5,880 bases of DNA, from the NCBI GenBank assembly GCA_018067055.1, contig JAGPVK010000036.1, forward strand, positions 1 to 5,880. Reading direction: 5' to 3'. Positions 1 to 5,708 of the stretch are shown here, piece by piece. A program made the translations under genes and the position numbers. A model generated the notes under the pieces. The model saw only the letters and a program-made list of their open reading frames with translations. It was not told the DNA's origin and did no database searches. The DNA comes from Sphingomonadales bacterium. Lineage in GTDB: Bacteria; Pseudomonadota; Alphaproteobacteria; Sphingomonadales; Sphingomonadaceae. Position 1 is the first letter of the stretch. Every line of letters starts with the position of its first letter.

Positions 1-148
1 ATGTGCCAAAGCCGACGATCGTCAAGCCGATCAACAGTTCCGACATCCCGGCCCGCTCGGCCACGCGGACGGCGCCGCGCACTAGCAACTCGCCGCCGAC
101 AATCAGTATGACAAATCCGGCCAGAAGCAGGAGGAGCGGGATCAGCAT
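1..148 (-). CDS. Calcium/sodium antiporter, CaCA family (5' part only)
   Basis: Only the first 49 codons are in the window; the gene continues beyond position 1. The visible protein starts MLIPLLLLLAGFVILIVGGE, a hydrophobic first helix. It continues through LLVRGAVRVAERAGMSELLIGLTIVGFGT, which matches the start of the first alpha-repeat of YrbG-like K+-dependent or Na+/Ca2+ exchangers, where a GxxLLVxGA stretch is followed by IGLTIVAxGTSxPE. The acidic residue of that motif lies just past the edge. By family knowledge this is an inner-membrane exchanger moving Ca2+ or another cation against Na+ or H+. The ATG at 146-148 has a purine-rich site (AGAGGCGGGG on the minus strand) that begins at the argG stop codon, and only 16 bases separate the two genes, so they are probably co-transcribed and perhaps translationally coupled. 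The ion specificity cannot be read from this fragment. Confidence 0.85.
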   Translation of the reverse strand, partial: MLIPLLLLLAGFVILIVGGELLVRGAVRVAERAGMSELLIGLTIVGFGT

Positions 149-164
149 GAACTAAACCCCGCCT

Positions 165-1385
165 CTACTGACCTTCACGCTTGCCGAGCAGTTTCAGGCG
201 CAATGCGTTGAGCTTGATGAAACCCTCAGCATCTTTCTGGTCATAGGCGCCTGCATCATCTTCAAATGTGACAACTTTTTCGCTGTACAGACTGTCCGGC
301 GACTTCCGGCCGACGACATTCACCGAACCCTTGTAAAGCTTGAGCCGGACCGTGCCGTTGACCCGTGCCTGGCTATGATCAATCGCCGCCTGCAGCATCT
401 CGCGCTCGGGCGAGAACCAGAAGCCATTGTAAACCAGCTCGGCGTAGCGCGGGGCCAGCTCATCCTTCAGATGGGCCGCACCCCGATCCAGTGTCAGCTG
501 CTCGATCCCGCGATGGGCCGCATGGTAGATGGTGCCGCCGGGCGTCTCGTACATGCCGCGCGATTTCATCCCGATATAGCGATTCTCAACCAGGTCGAGC
601 CGGCCGATGCCATGCTCGCGGCCATAGTCGTTGAGCTTTTCCAGCAGGGTTGCCGGGCTCATCGCTTCGCCATTGATCGCGACGCCGTCTCCGCGCTCGA
701 AATCAATCGTGATATATTCCGGCGTATCGGGCGCGTCTTCGGGATTATTGGTCCGCGAATAGACATAATCCGGCACTTCTTCCCACGGGTCTTCGAGCAC
801 CTTGCCCTCAGACGAGGTGTGCAGCATGTTGGCATCACATGAAAAGGGCGATTCTCCCCGCTTGTCCTTGGGAATCGGAATTTGATGTTTCTCGGCAAAT
901 TCGATCAGCTTGGTGCGGCTGGTCAAATCCCATTCCCGCCAGGGGGCGATAACCTTCACATCCGGATTGAGGCCATAATAGCCCAGTTCAAAGCGAATCT
1001 GGTCATTGCCCTTGCCGGTGGCGCCATGTGCCACAGCGTCCGCATTGGTCAGCTTGGCAATCTCGATCTGCCGTTTGGAAATCAGCGGCCGCGCGATCGA
1101 GGTGCCGAGCAGATACAGACCTTCGTACAGCGCATTGGCGCGCATCATCGGAAAGACGAAATCCTTGACAAATTCTTCGCGCAAATCGTCGATGAAAATA
1201 TGCTCCGGCTTGACGCCCAGCGTTTCCGCCACCCGTCGCGCAGGGCCCAATTCCTCGCCCTGCCCCAGATCAGCGGTAAAAGTCACCACTTCGCACTGAT
1301 ATTCCTGCTGCAGCCATTTCAGGATGACGCTGGTATCGAGGCCGCCGGAAAAGGCCAAAACCACACGCTTAACGGAATCGCTCAT
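165..1385 (-). CDS. argG: Argininosuccinate synthase
   Basis: This 406-residue cytosolic enzyme ligates citrulline and aspartate using ATP to give argininosuccinate, AMP and PPi, the penultimate step of arginine synthesis. The N-type ATP-pyrophosphatase motif AFSGGLDTS lies at residues 11-19. Other ArgG hallmarks are [10 protein letters not shown] (94-103), [14 protein letters not shown] (120-133), APWREW (147-152) and [16 protein letters not shown] (179-194). The substrate-binding segment [11 protein letters not shown] and the C-terminal oligomerisation region are intact, and the length is normal for the family. I chose the ATG at 1383-1385 because [15 protein letters not shown] is where family members begin and a GGAAAG site lies about 10 bases upstream. 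The reading frame stays open for 52 more codons upstream, but that stretch has no family similarity and crosses the divergent promoter region. The stop is TAG. The antiporter gene follows on the same strand. Confidence 0.97.
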   Translation of the reverse strand: MSDSVKRVVLAFSGGLDTSVILKWLQQEYQCEVVTFTADLGQGEELGPARRVAETLGVKPEHIFIDDLREEFVKDFVFPMMRANALYEGLYLLGTSIARPLISKRQIEIAKLTNADAVAHGATGKGNDQIRFELGYYGLNPDVKVIAPWREWDLTSRTKLIEFAEKHQIPIPKDKRGESPFSCDANMLHTSSEGKVLEDPWEEVPDYVYSRTNNPEDAPDTPEYITIDFERGDGVAINGEAMSPATLLEKLNDYGREHGIGRLDLVENRYIGMKSRGMYETPGGTIYHAAHRGIEQLTLDRGAAHLKDELAPRYAELVYNGFWFSPEREMLQAAIDHSQARVNGTVRLKLYKGSVNVVGRKSPDSLYSEKVVTFEDDAGAYDQKDAEGFIKLNALRLKLLGKREGQ

Positions 1386-1412
1386 TTTTTCGACTTTCCA
1401 TGAATTGAGGCC

Positions 1413-1442
1413 AGATAAGATTGGGCGCCTAACAGGCTCCAA
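1413..1442 (-). promoter_or_regulatory. Candidate argG promoter
   Basis: Read on the minus strand, TTGGAG (1437-1442) and TTATCT (1413-1418) are separated by 18 bases. This is a plausible but imperfect sigma-70-type -35/-10 pair and would start transcription near 1406, about 20 bases before the argG ATG. A small GCCT-AAC-AGGC dyad (1427-1437) lies inside the spacer. No experimental support is visible; this is pattern matching only. Confidence 0.3.
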
Positions 1443-1485
1443 TTTGCCGCGCAATATCATATATGGGCGATAAGCGGAGGGCAGC

Positions 1486-1929
1486 ATGGCGACAGAGGCA
1501 AACAAAACACAGGAAACAGATGCAGGCGTGAGCGTGTTCATTGCGACGATAACACCCGAAAAACGCCAACAAGAGGCGCATATTCTGATCGACTTGTTTC
1601 ACCGGATCACTGGCCAAGAGCCAAAAATGTGGGGTCCGAGCATCATCGGATTCGGTAGCTATGACTATAAATATGACAGCGGACGGGAAGGCGCATCGCT
1701 CAGAACAGGTTTTTCACCGCGAAAGGCGAAATTAAGCCTCTACCTGATGGGCGCCTATAGCACGCCCGAAGCTCAGGCTGAGCAGGATCGACTGCTCGGC
1801 TTGCTTGGCAAACATAGTCTGGGCCAGTCCTGTCTGTATATAAGCCGCCTTGACCAGATTGATCTCGCGGTACTTGAGCAACTGATCCGGAACAACTGGG
1901 ATTTGATGAACCAGCGCTTTCCGATATGA
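1486..1929 (+). CDS. DUF1801 domain-containing protein
   Basis: This is a 147-residue protein of unknown function belonging to the DUF1801 (YdhG-like) family. The recognisable family blocks occur in the usual order: [10 protein letters not shown] at 48-57, the tyrosine-rich [11 protein letters not shown] at 59-69, [13 protein letters not shown] at 75-87 and [13 protein letters not shown] at 107-119. They are followed by the terminal D..VL..LI helix. There is no signal peptide or membrane helix, so it should be cytosolic. The ATG is supported by a GGAGG site at 1476-1480, five bases upstream. The gene is divergent from argG, sharing a 100-base intergenic region, and convergent with cfa (37-base gap), so it is probably a single-gene unit. 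No catalytic chemistry is established for the family that I can rely on, and the surroundings do not suggest a role. Confidence 0.85.
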   Translation: MATEANKTQETDAGVSVFIATITPEKRQQEAHILIDLFHRITGQEPKMWGPSIIGFGSYDYKYDSGREGASLRTGFSPRKAKLSLYLMGAYSTPEAQAEQDRLLGLLGKHSLGQSCLYISRLDQIDLAVLEQLIRNNWDLMNQRFPI

Positions 1930-1947
1930 CAATATCTAGCGCACTCC

Positions 1948-1961
1948 GTCGATCCATCGAC
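1948..1961. repeat. Short dyad between convergent genes
   Basis: GTCGAT-CC-ATCGAC is a perfect six-base inverted repeat in the 37-base gap between the ends of the DUF1801 gene and cfa. Its placement suits a bidirectional transcription end, but no T-tract follows on either strand, so it is not a standard intrinsic terminator. Confidence 0.3.
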
Positions 1962-1966
1962 CGGGT

Positions 1967-3217
1967 TCAGGCCGCCAGCCCCTTCTCAGCCTCGCCGATA
2001 TAGTCCCGGGTCAGTGGCAAGGCATGCCGATTGCGGCTGAACTGGATCTGGTAGTTGCACATGCCACCATTCTCAAACGCCGCCGTCGCACCGGCCAGAT
2101 AGAAAGTCCACATCCGGTAGAATCGTTCGTCATAGAGCGCGATGATTTTTTTGCGGTTTAGTACCGTCCGCTTATACCATTCGCGCAGCGTGAAGGCATA
2201 ATGCAGGCGCAGGGTTTCGATATCGGTCGCGATCAGGCGATATTGCTCGCTGGCTGCCAATGTTTCGCTCAGCGCAGGGATATAACCGCCTGGGAAAATA
2301 TATTTTCGGGTAAATGCATCGGTGGTGCCGGGTCCGCCCATCCGCCCGATCGTATGCAGCAGCATAACCCCGTCATCGGTCATCAGATTGGCACAGCAGC
2401 GAAAGAAGGTCTTGAATTGCGGCGTACCGACATGTTCAAACATGCCGACAGAGACGATCCTGTCAAATTTCCCGGCTTCGCGCTGGGCAAGGTCGCGATA
2501 GTCGATCAATTCGAACTTCACCTTGTCCGCGACGCCTTCCTTTTCTGCCCGTTCCCGCGCCTTCTTCAGTTGCTCCTCACTTAGCGTGATTCCAAGCACC
2601 TCGACGCCAGTCTTTCGGTGCAAATACAGCGCCATGCCACCCCAGCCGCAGCCGATGTCGAGCACCCGCTGGCCGGGTTTGAGATTCAATTTTGCCGCGA
2701 TATGCGCTTTCTTGTCGGACTGCGCCTGCTCCAGCGTCATCTCCGGGCCATGCCGGTCGAAGTCCCAGTAGGCACAGCTATATTGCAGGTCATCGTCGAG
2801 AAACAGGTCGTACAGCGCATTGCCAATGTCATAATGATGCGCGACATTGCTTTTTGACCGGCCAAGTAGGTTGACCCGGTCGAGACTGCCCGCGGCGTGG
2901 TCGCGAAGTTTCTTGAAAAGGCCCGGCTCTTTCAGCCTGCCGCCGCGTTCGAATGGCCGGTTAGCCCGCAAAAGCTGCACCAGTTCCATGATGTCACCCT
3001 GTTCGACGATCAGCCGGCCATCCATGAATGTTTCGGCCGCGCCGAGGCGGGGATCGAGCAATATCTGCCGCATCACCCCTTTATCGGCGAGCCGGATGCC
3101 GATATCGGGATAGCCTGGCGCCGAACTACCAAATGCTTCGACCGATCCGTCTGGATGGGTAACTTTTATCGTGCCTTTTTCAATTACGCTCTTCAGAAAC
3201 CCGCCTAATATCGACAT
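1967..3217 (-). CDS. cfa: Cyclopropane-fatty-acyl-phospholipid synthase family methyltransferase
   Basis: This 416-residue SAM-dependent enzyme is expected to transfer a methylene group to the double bond of unsaturated acyl chains in membrane phospholipids. The N-terminal lipid-binding domain (about 1-110, containing AAETFMDGRL) is followed by a class I methyltransferase fold. HHYDIGNALYDLFL (127-140), YSCAYW (146-151) and the SAM-binding loop VLDIGCGWGG (185-194) are all present. By position, the bicarbonate-binding residues known from E. coli CFA synthase appear conserved: Cys148, Glu261 in MFEHVG, His288 and Ile290 in LLHTIG, and Tyr340. The enzyme should therefore be active. The ATG is preceded by GGAG seven bases upstream. 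It is the last gene of a three-gene minus-strand unit, 38 bases after the molybdoenzyme gene. A related methyltransferase making methylated or other modified fatty acids cannot be excluded from sequence alone. Confidence 0.93.
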   Translation of the reverse strand: MSILGGFLKSVIEKGTIKVTHPDGSVEAFGSSAPGYPDIGIRLADKGVMRQILLDPRLGAAETFMDGRLIVEQGDIMELVQLLRANRPFERGGRLKEPGLFKKLRDHAAGSLDRVNLLGRSKSNVAHHYDIGNALYDLFLDDDLQYSCAYWDFDRHGPEMTLEQAQSDKKAHIAAKLNLKPGQRVLDIGCGWGGMALYLHRKTGVEVLGITLSEEQLKKARERAEKEGVADKVKFELIDYRDLAQREAGKFDRIVSVGMFEHVGTPQFKTFFRCCANLMTDDGVMLLHTIGRMGGPGTTDAFTRKYIFPGGYIPALSETLAASEQYRLIATDIETLRLHYAFTLREWYKRTVLNRKKIIALYDERFYRMWTFYLAGATAAFENGGMCNYQIQFSRNRHALPLTRDYIGEAEKGLAA

Positions 3218-3255
3218 TCAATCACTCCATGATGAAACGCAAACAGTCCCGATAT

Positions 3256-4014
3256 TCAGATACCGGCGTACCATTCATAATTGGCAACGTCCTGCCAATA
3301 ACCGCCTTTGCCTTCGCCGATTCCGGCCAAGGACGCAACCGCTTCGATACCGGTAATATATTTGGCCTGCTTGTAGCCCAATTGTCGCTCTACCCTCAGC
3401 CGCAAGGGTGCACCATTTGCGACTGGCAAGGCTTCTCCGTTCAAGCGATGGGCCAATATCGTCTGCGGATGATAGGCATCCAGCAGGTCGATGCTCTCGT
3501 AATAAGGCCTGCCACCCAATTGGTCAGCGCAGTGAAAAACCAGAAAGCGGGCCGAATCCCGCAAACCGGCGACATCGAGCAGGATTTTGACCGGCACACC
3601 GGTCCACTGCCCGATCGCACTCCAGCCTTCGACACAATCATGCCGGGTAATCTGGGTCCGTTGAGGCAGGGACTGGAGTGCGGCAAGGCTGAAGTGCCGC
3701 GGCTTGCTGAACAGGCCGGTCAGCCTGAGTTGCCAGTCAGCAAAGCCCTGTGCCGCACTTGCCGCATATTCGGAGGTTCCCGGATCGCGGGTGCCATTTG
3801 CCCGGAAGCTTGGCGACAGATCGGCAATATTATATTCGCTGGCCAGTTGCATGCGGTCACCCAGCGCGCGCTGGACCGCAAAATTGCCTGACTCGGCGCT
3901 GGCCAGCATATTCTGAAAAGTCGGATTTCGGTTCAGGGCATCGCAGCCGGTCAGCAGGCTGCCGGCACCGATCGCTGCGCTGGAGATCAATTTCCGCCGG
4001 GTAAGGATCGTCAT
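3256..4014 (-). CDS. Tat-exported molybdopterin-dependent oxidoreductase, MsrP/sulfite-oxidase-like, probable lipoprotein
   Basis: This 252-residue protein belongs to the sulfite-oxidase fold group that includes YedY/MsrP. The N-terminus has a twin-arginine motif, TRRKLIS (5-11), then a hydrophobic stretch ending in LTGC (21-24), a lipobox with Cys24 followed by Asp25. The expected molybdenum ligand is Cys127 in RHDCVEGWS (124-132), followed by WTGVPVKILL. Tyr171-Tyr172 in RPYYESIDL and the cofactor-binding block GAPLRLRVERQLGYKQAKYI (201-220) also match the family. It is shorter than E. coli MsrP (334 residues). The gene overlaps the cytochrome b gene by four bases (ATGA) and has its own GGGAG-type ribosome site, so the two are translationally linked and probably form a complex on the periplasmic face. 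The substrate is unknown: methionine sulfoxide reduction is possible by analogy with MsrP, but other oxo-transfer reactions are equally open. Confidence 0.9.
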   Translation of the reverse strand: MTILTRRKLISSAAIGAGSLLTGCDALNRNPTFQNMLASAESGNFAVQRALGDRMQLASEYNIADLSPSFRANGTRDPGTSEYAASAAQGFADWQLRLTGLFSKPRHFSLAALQSLPQRTQITRHDCVEGWSAIGQWTGVPVKILLDVAGLRDSARFLVFHCADQLGGRPYYESIDLLDAYHPQTILAHRLNGEALPVANGAPLRLRVERQLGYKQAKYITGIEAVASLAGIGEGKGGYWQDVANYEWYAGI

Positions 4015-4823
4015 CTTGCTTCTCCCTCGCCATGCCCGCCCGTGATCATGGCGATGGTTTGCCGCAGCGGTCCGGAAAGCAAAACCATCACGATATGGAC
4101 CATAAAAAACAGCATCAGCGCGAAGGCGGTAAGGAAATGAACCGACCGGGCAGACTGGCGGCCTCCAAACAGGTCGGAGAGAAACGGCCAGTTGGCATCC
4201 ATCGCTGGCGACATCGTGAGGCCGGTCAATATCATCAGCGGCAGCAGGATGAAGATCACTCCGATATAGCCCAATTTCTGGATCACATTATAGGGCTTGT
4301 CCCGAGATTGCCGGATCACCGAAATCCTCGTGTGATTGCGAAGGGATCGCCAGATGCGGGATGGCCGCCACTCGTCCCTGCGCATGTGCAAATCTTTCTG
4401 GATATGCCGGTTCCAGAGCGATCGGATCATGAACAAGGCCAGACCGATGCTGAATATCCAGGCAAAGAAGAAATGCCAGCGCCGGCCGTCGGCCAGACTG
4501 TAGCCGGAAGGAATGGTAGCCCACCCCGGAAAAGCCCATTTTTGGGTCCGGCCTTCGCTATCCTGCCAGTTTCCCAGAAAACCGGTCGTCTCTATCCGCA
4601 TTTCCCCCAAGCGCAGATAGCCGATACGGTCCGATGACCCGACCGCCATCCAGGCATAGTCGTCATTGGCGCCATATTCACCCCAGTAGAGCCGGGGATG
4701 GGCGTTGAAAATGGTCAGACCGCTCATCAGCATTATCAACAGGCACAATGCATTGGTCCAGTGCCAGAGCCGGGTGGTCAGATGATGGCGGGGCTGTTGC
4801 GGGATAATAGCTTCCTTTGGCAT
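4011..4823 (-). CDS. Membrane cytochrome b (b561/NiFe-hydrogenase-type cytochrome b domain)
   Basis: This 270-residue integral membrane protein has four predicted helices at about 22-40, 117-135, 186-204 and 227-250. Candidate heme-ligating histidines fall where this fold places them: His21 at the start of helix 1 (RLWHWTNA), His117 in helix 2 (RRWHFFFAW), and His229 and His243 in helix 4 (SVHFLTAF, MVHIVMVLL). That allows two b hemes across the membrane. A 75-residue, tryptophan- and glycine-rich loop between helices 1 and 2 probably faces the periplasm. By family knowledge such cytochromes pass electrons between the quinone pool and a periplasmic enzyme, and the overlapping downstream molybdoenzyme gene is the obvious partner. 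It is a different architecture from the six-helix MsrQ that serves E. coli MsrP. The ribosome site is weak (GAG nine bases before the ATG). This is the first gene of the operon. Confidence 0.9.
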   Translation of the reverse strand: MPKEAIIPQQPRHHLTTRLWHWTNALCLLIMLMSGLTIFNAHPRLYWGEYGANDDYAWMAVGSSDRIGYLRLGEMRIETTGFLGNWQDSEGRTQKWAFPGWATIPSGYSLADGRRWHFFFAWIFSIGLALFMIRSLWNRHIQKDLHMRRDEWRPSRIWRSLRNHTRISVIRQSRDKPYNVIQKLGYIGVIFILLPLMILTGLTMSPAMDANWPFLSDLFGGRQSARSVHFLTAFALMLFFMVHIVMVLLSGPLRQTIAMITGGHGEGEAR

Positions 4824-4879
4824 GATCGCACTCTAGCCACTGGTTCGACGTTGCCAAGCCTGTCGTTACAACCATCAAC

Positions 4880-4897
4880 TGTTGTATATTAACAACA
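4880..4897. promoter_or_regulatory. Dyad (possible operator) over a possible -10 of the cytochrome b operon
   Basis: TGTTGT-ATATTA-ACAACA has perfect six-base arms around a six-base AT core. On the minus strand the core reads TAATAT, a four-of-six match to a -10 hexamer, which would start transcription near 4879, about 55 bases before the cytochrome ATG. I do not see a strong -35. A regulator bound here could block this promoter; the regulator is unknown. Confidence 0.4.
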
Positions 4898-4944
4898 CAG
4901 CGAAACAGAATGACATTCATGACAGATTTAATGCGATCATGCAG

Positions 4945-4972
4945 TTGTCATTCATATTTGAAAACTTATATG
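4945..4972 (+). promoter_or_regulatory. Candidate promoter of the outer membrane protein gene
   Basis: TTGTCA (4945-4950) and TATATG (4967-4972) are 16 bases apart, a good sigma-70-type pair. Transcription would start near 4979, giving a leader of about 70 bases. The -35 overlaps a TGTCAT element that recurs inverted upstream. Confidence 0.5.
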
Positions 4973-4978
4973 CATAGC

Positions 4979-5021
4979 CGACCACGAAAGAAGAATTTAC
5001 CTATTAAAAAATTAGTGGTCG
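4979..5021 (+). repeat. Inverted repeat in the outer membrane protein leader
   Basis: CGACCAC (4979-4985) and GTGGTCG (5015-5021) are perfectly complementary. Nested inside are AATTT (4994-4998) and AAATT (5009-5013). If transcription starts near 4979, as the promoter predicts, the mRNA would begin with this stem-loop. The ribosome binding site AAGGA (5037-5041), nine bases before the ATG, stays outside the structure. Confidence 0.45.
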
Positions 5022-5050
5022 TTAAATCGTAATATCAAGGAACAAAATAA

Positions 5051-5590
5051 ATGAAAAATGTAACAATAGCAGCTGCTATTGCAGCATGCGTGATTGCATT
5101 CCCCGCAATGGCTCAAGAAAAAGACGACTTTTCTGGCGTGAAAGCCACAGCAATAGCTGGGTACGACAATATTGACGTTGGTGTAACCGGTGTCGATAAT
5201 GTCGAAGGATTTCTTTATGGCGGCACTCTCGGCTATGACATCCAGTCGGGCAATGTCGTATATGGTGCCGAACTGGAAGCAACAGAATCAACCGGTAAAA
5301 TTTCCACCACTGGTGGTCGTATCGAAGCCGGCCGTGATCTCTACGCGGGCGCCCGTTTGGGCTTCGTCGTCGGCGACTCTGCATTGATCTACACAAAGGC
5401 AGGCTACACCAATGCACGCGTTTCCTCTCCCGGAATCGGTGGCGAAAATGGCGACGGCGTTCGTGTTGGTGCCGGTGTTGAGTATAAGCTCAGCCAGAAT
5501 ATGTTCGCTCGCGGCGAATATCGCTACAGCAACTACGAAGGTGGCGTTTCCCGCAACCAGGGTCTCGTAAGCCTCGGTTTGAAATTCTAA
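5051..5590 (+). CDS. Small outer membrane beta-barrel (porin family, Omp25/OmpA-like barrel)
   Basis: This 179-residue precursor has a clear Sec signal peptide: MKN, a hydrophobic alanine-rich core, and AMA before Gln22. The predicted mature protein has 158 residues. It alternates glycine/aromatic strands with polar loops and contains recognisable family stretches LYAGARLGFVVGDSALIYTK (about 97-116) and VGAGVEYKLSQNMFARGEYR. It ends in GLVSLGLKF, and the terminal Phe is the usual recognition signal for BAM-mediated insertion. The size fits an eight-stranded barrel without a peptidoglycan-binding domain, so it is more likely a structural or small-pore protein than a general porin. The start has AAGGA nine bases upstream. 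A structured leader and a strong terminator bracket it, so it is a single-gene transcript and probably abundant. The substrate or role is not evident. Confidence 0.88.
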   Translation: MKNVTIAAAIAACVIAFPAMAQEKDDFSGVKATAIAGYDNIDVGVTGVDNVEGFLYGGTLGYDIQSGNVVYGAELEATESTGKISTTGGRIEAGRDLYAGARLGFVVGDSALIYTKAGYTNARVSSPGIGGENGDGVRVGAGVEYKLSQNMFARGEYRYSNYEGGVSRNQGLVSLGLKF

Positions 5591-5616
5591 TCCTCAGGAT
5601 TAGACAGAAACGGAGA

Positions 5617-5646
5617 GGGCGGGTCGCGATACCCGCCCTTTTTTTT
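5617..5646 (+). terminator. Rho-independent terminator of the outer membrane protein gene
   Basis: GGGCGGGT (5617-5624) and ACCCGCCC (5631-5638) form a perfect eight-base GC-rich stem with a six-base loop (CGCGAT), followed directly by eight T residues (5639-5646). It lies 26 bases after the stop codon. A minor hairpin, AATCC-TCA-GGATT (5589-5601), sits at the stop codon itself. Confidence 0.95.
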
Positions 5647-5664
5647 GCCTTCCATAATGCCCCG

Positions 5665-5680
5665 ATATTCTTCAGAATAT
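5665..5680. promoter_or_regulatory. Dyad upstream of the RidA-family gene
   Basis: ATATTCT-TC-AGAATAT has perfect seven-base arms with a two-base centre, 28 bases before the start codon in a 62-base gap after the terminator. The compact symmetry fits a dimeric repressor site better than an RNA hairpin. No clear -35/-10 pair was found around it. Confidence 0.35.
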
Positions 5681-5708
5681 GCCATCATGATTTGAAGGAT
5701 GGGACGTT

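Larger units (their letters stand above)
4824..5050. other. AT-rich divergent control region
   Basis: This 227-base region without a gene separates the divergently transcribed cytochrome b operon and outer membrane protein gene. It is visibly richer in A and T than its surroundings. It contains a dyad (4880-4897), ATGACA/TGTCAT half-sites (4910-4915, 4919-4924, 4946-4951), a promoter for the rightward gene and an inverted repeat in that gene's leader. I see no convincing small ORF or RNA gene. Confidence 0.7.

Noticed and set aside
375..1403. Long plus-strand frames (155 and 173 codons) opposite argG
   Set aside because: They are antisense to a certain gene, have no recognisable family features, and are explained by the codon bias of argG.
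1386..1541. N-terminal extension of argG by 52 codons
   Set aside because: The frame is open, but the extra residues do not resemble ArgG, they span the divergent promoter region and overlap the start of the DUF1801 gene, and a family-matching start exists at 1385.
3229..3891. 220-codon plus-strand frame opposite the molybdoenzyme gene
   Set aside because: It is antisense to a gene with clear motifs, and its translation shows no domain, signal or plausible composition.
4032..4637. 201-codon plus-strand frame opposite the cytochrome b gene
   Set aside because: It is rich in His, Gln, Arg and Pro, as expected for the complement of a hydrophobic membrane-protein gene; there is no family resemblance.
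4678..4920. 80-codon minus-strand frame over the cytochrome b promoter region
   Set aside because: It overlaps the true cytochrome start in another frame, has no similarity to a known protein, and would occupy the control region.
4824..5050. Horizontal acquisition of the AT-rich stretch
   Set aside because: There are no integrase, repeats or attachment-like ends, and AT richness is normal for a divergent promoter region.
5589..5601. AATCC-TCA-GGATT hairpin at the porin stop codon as a terminator
   Set aside because: The stem is short and has no T-tract; a perfect intrinsic terminator lies just downstream at 5617-5646.
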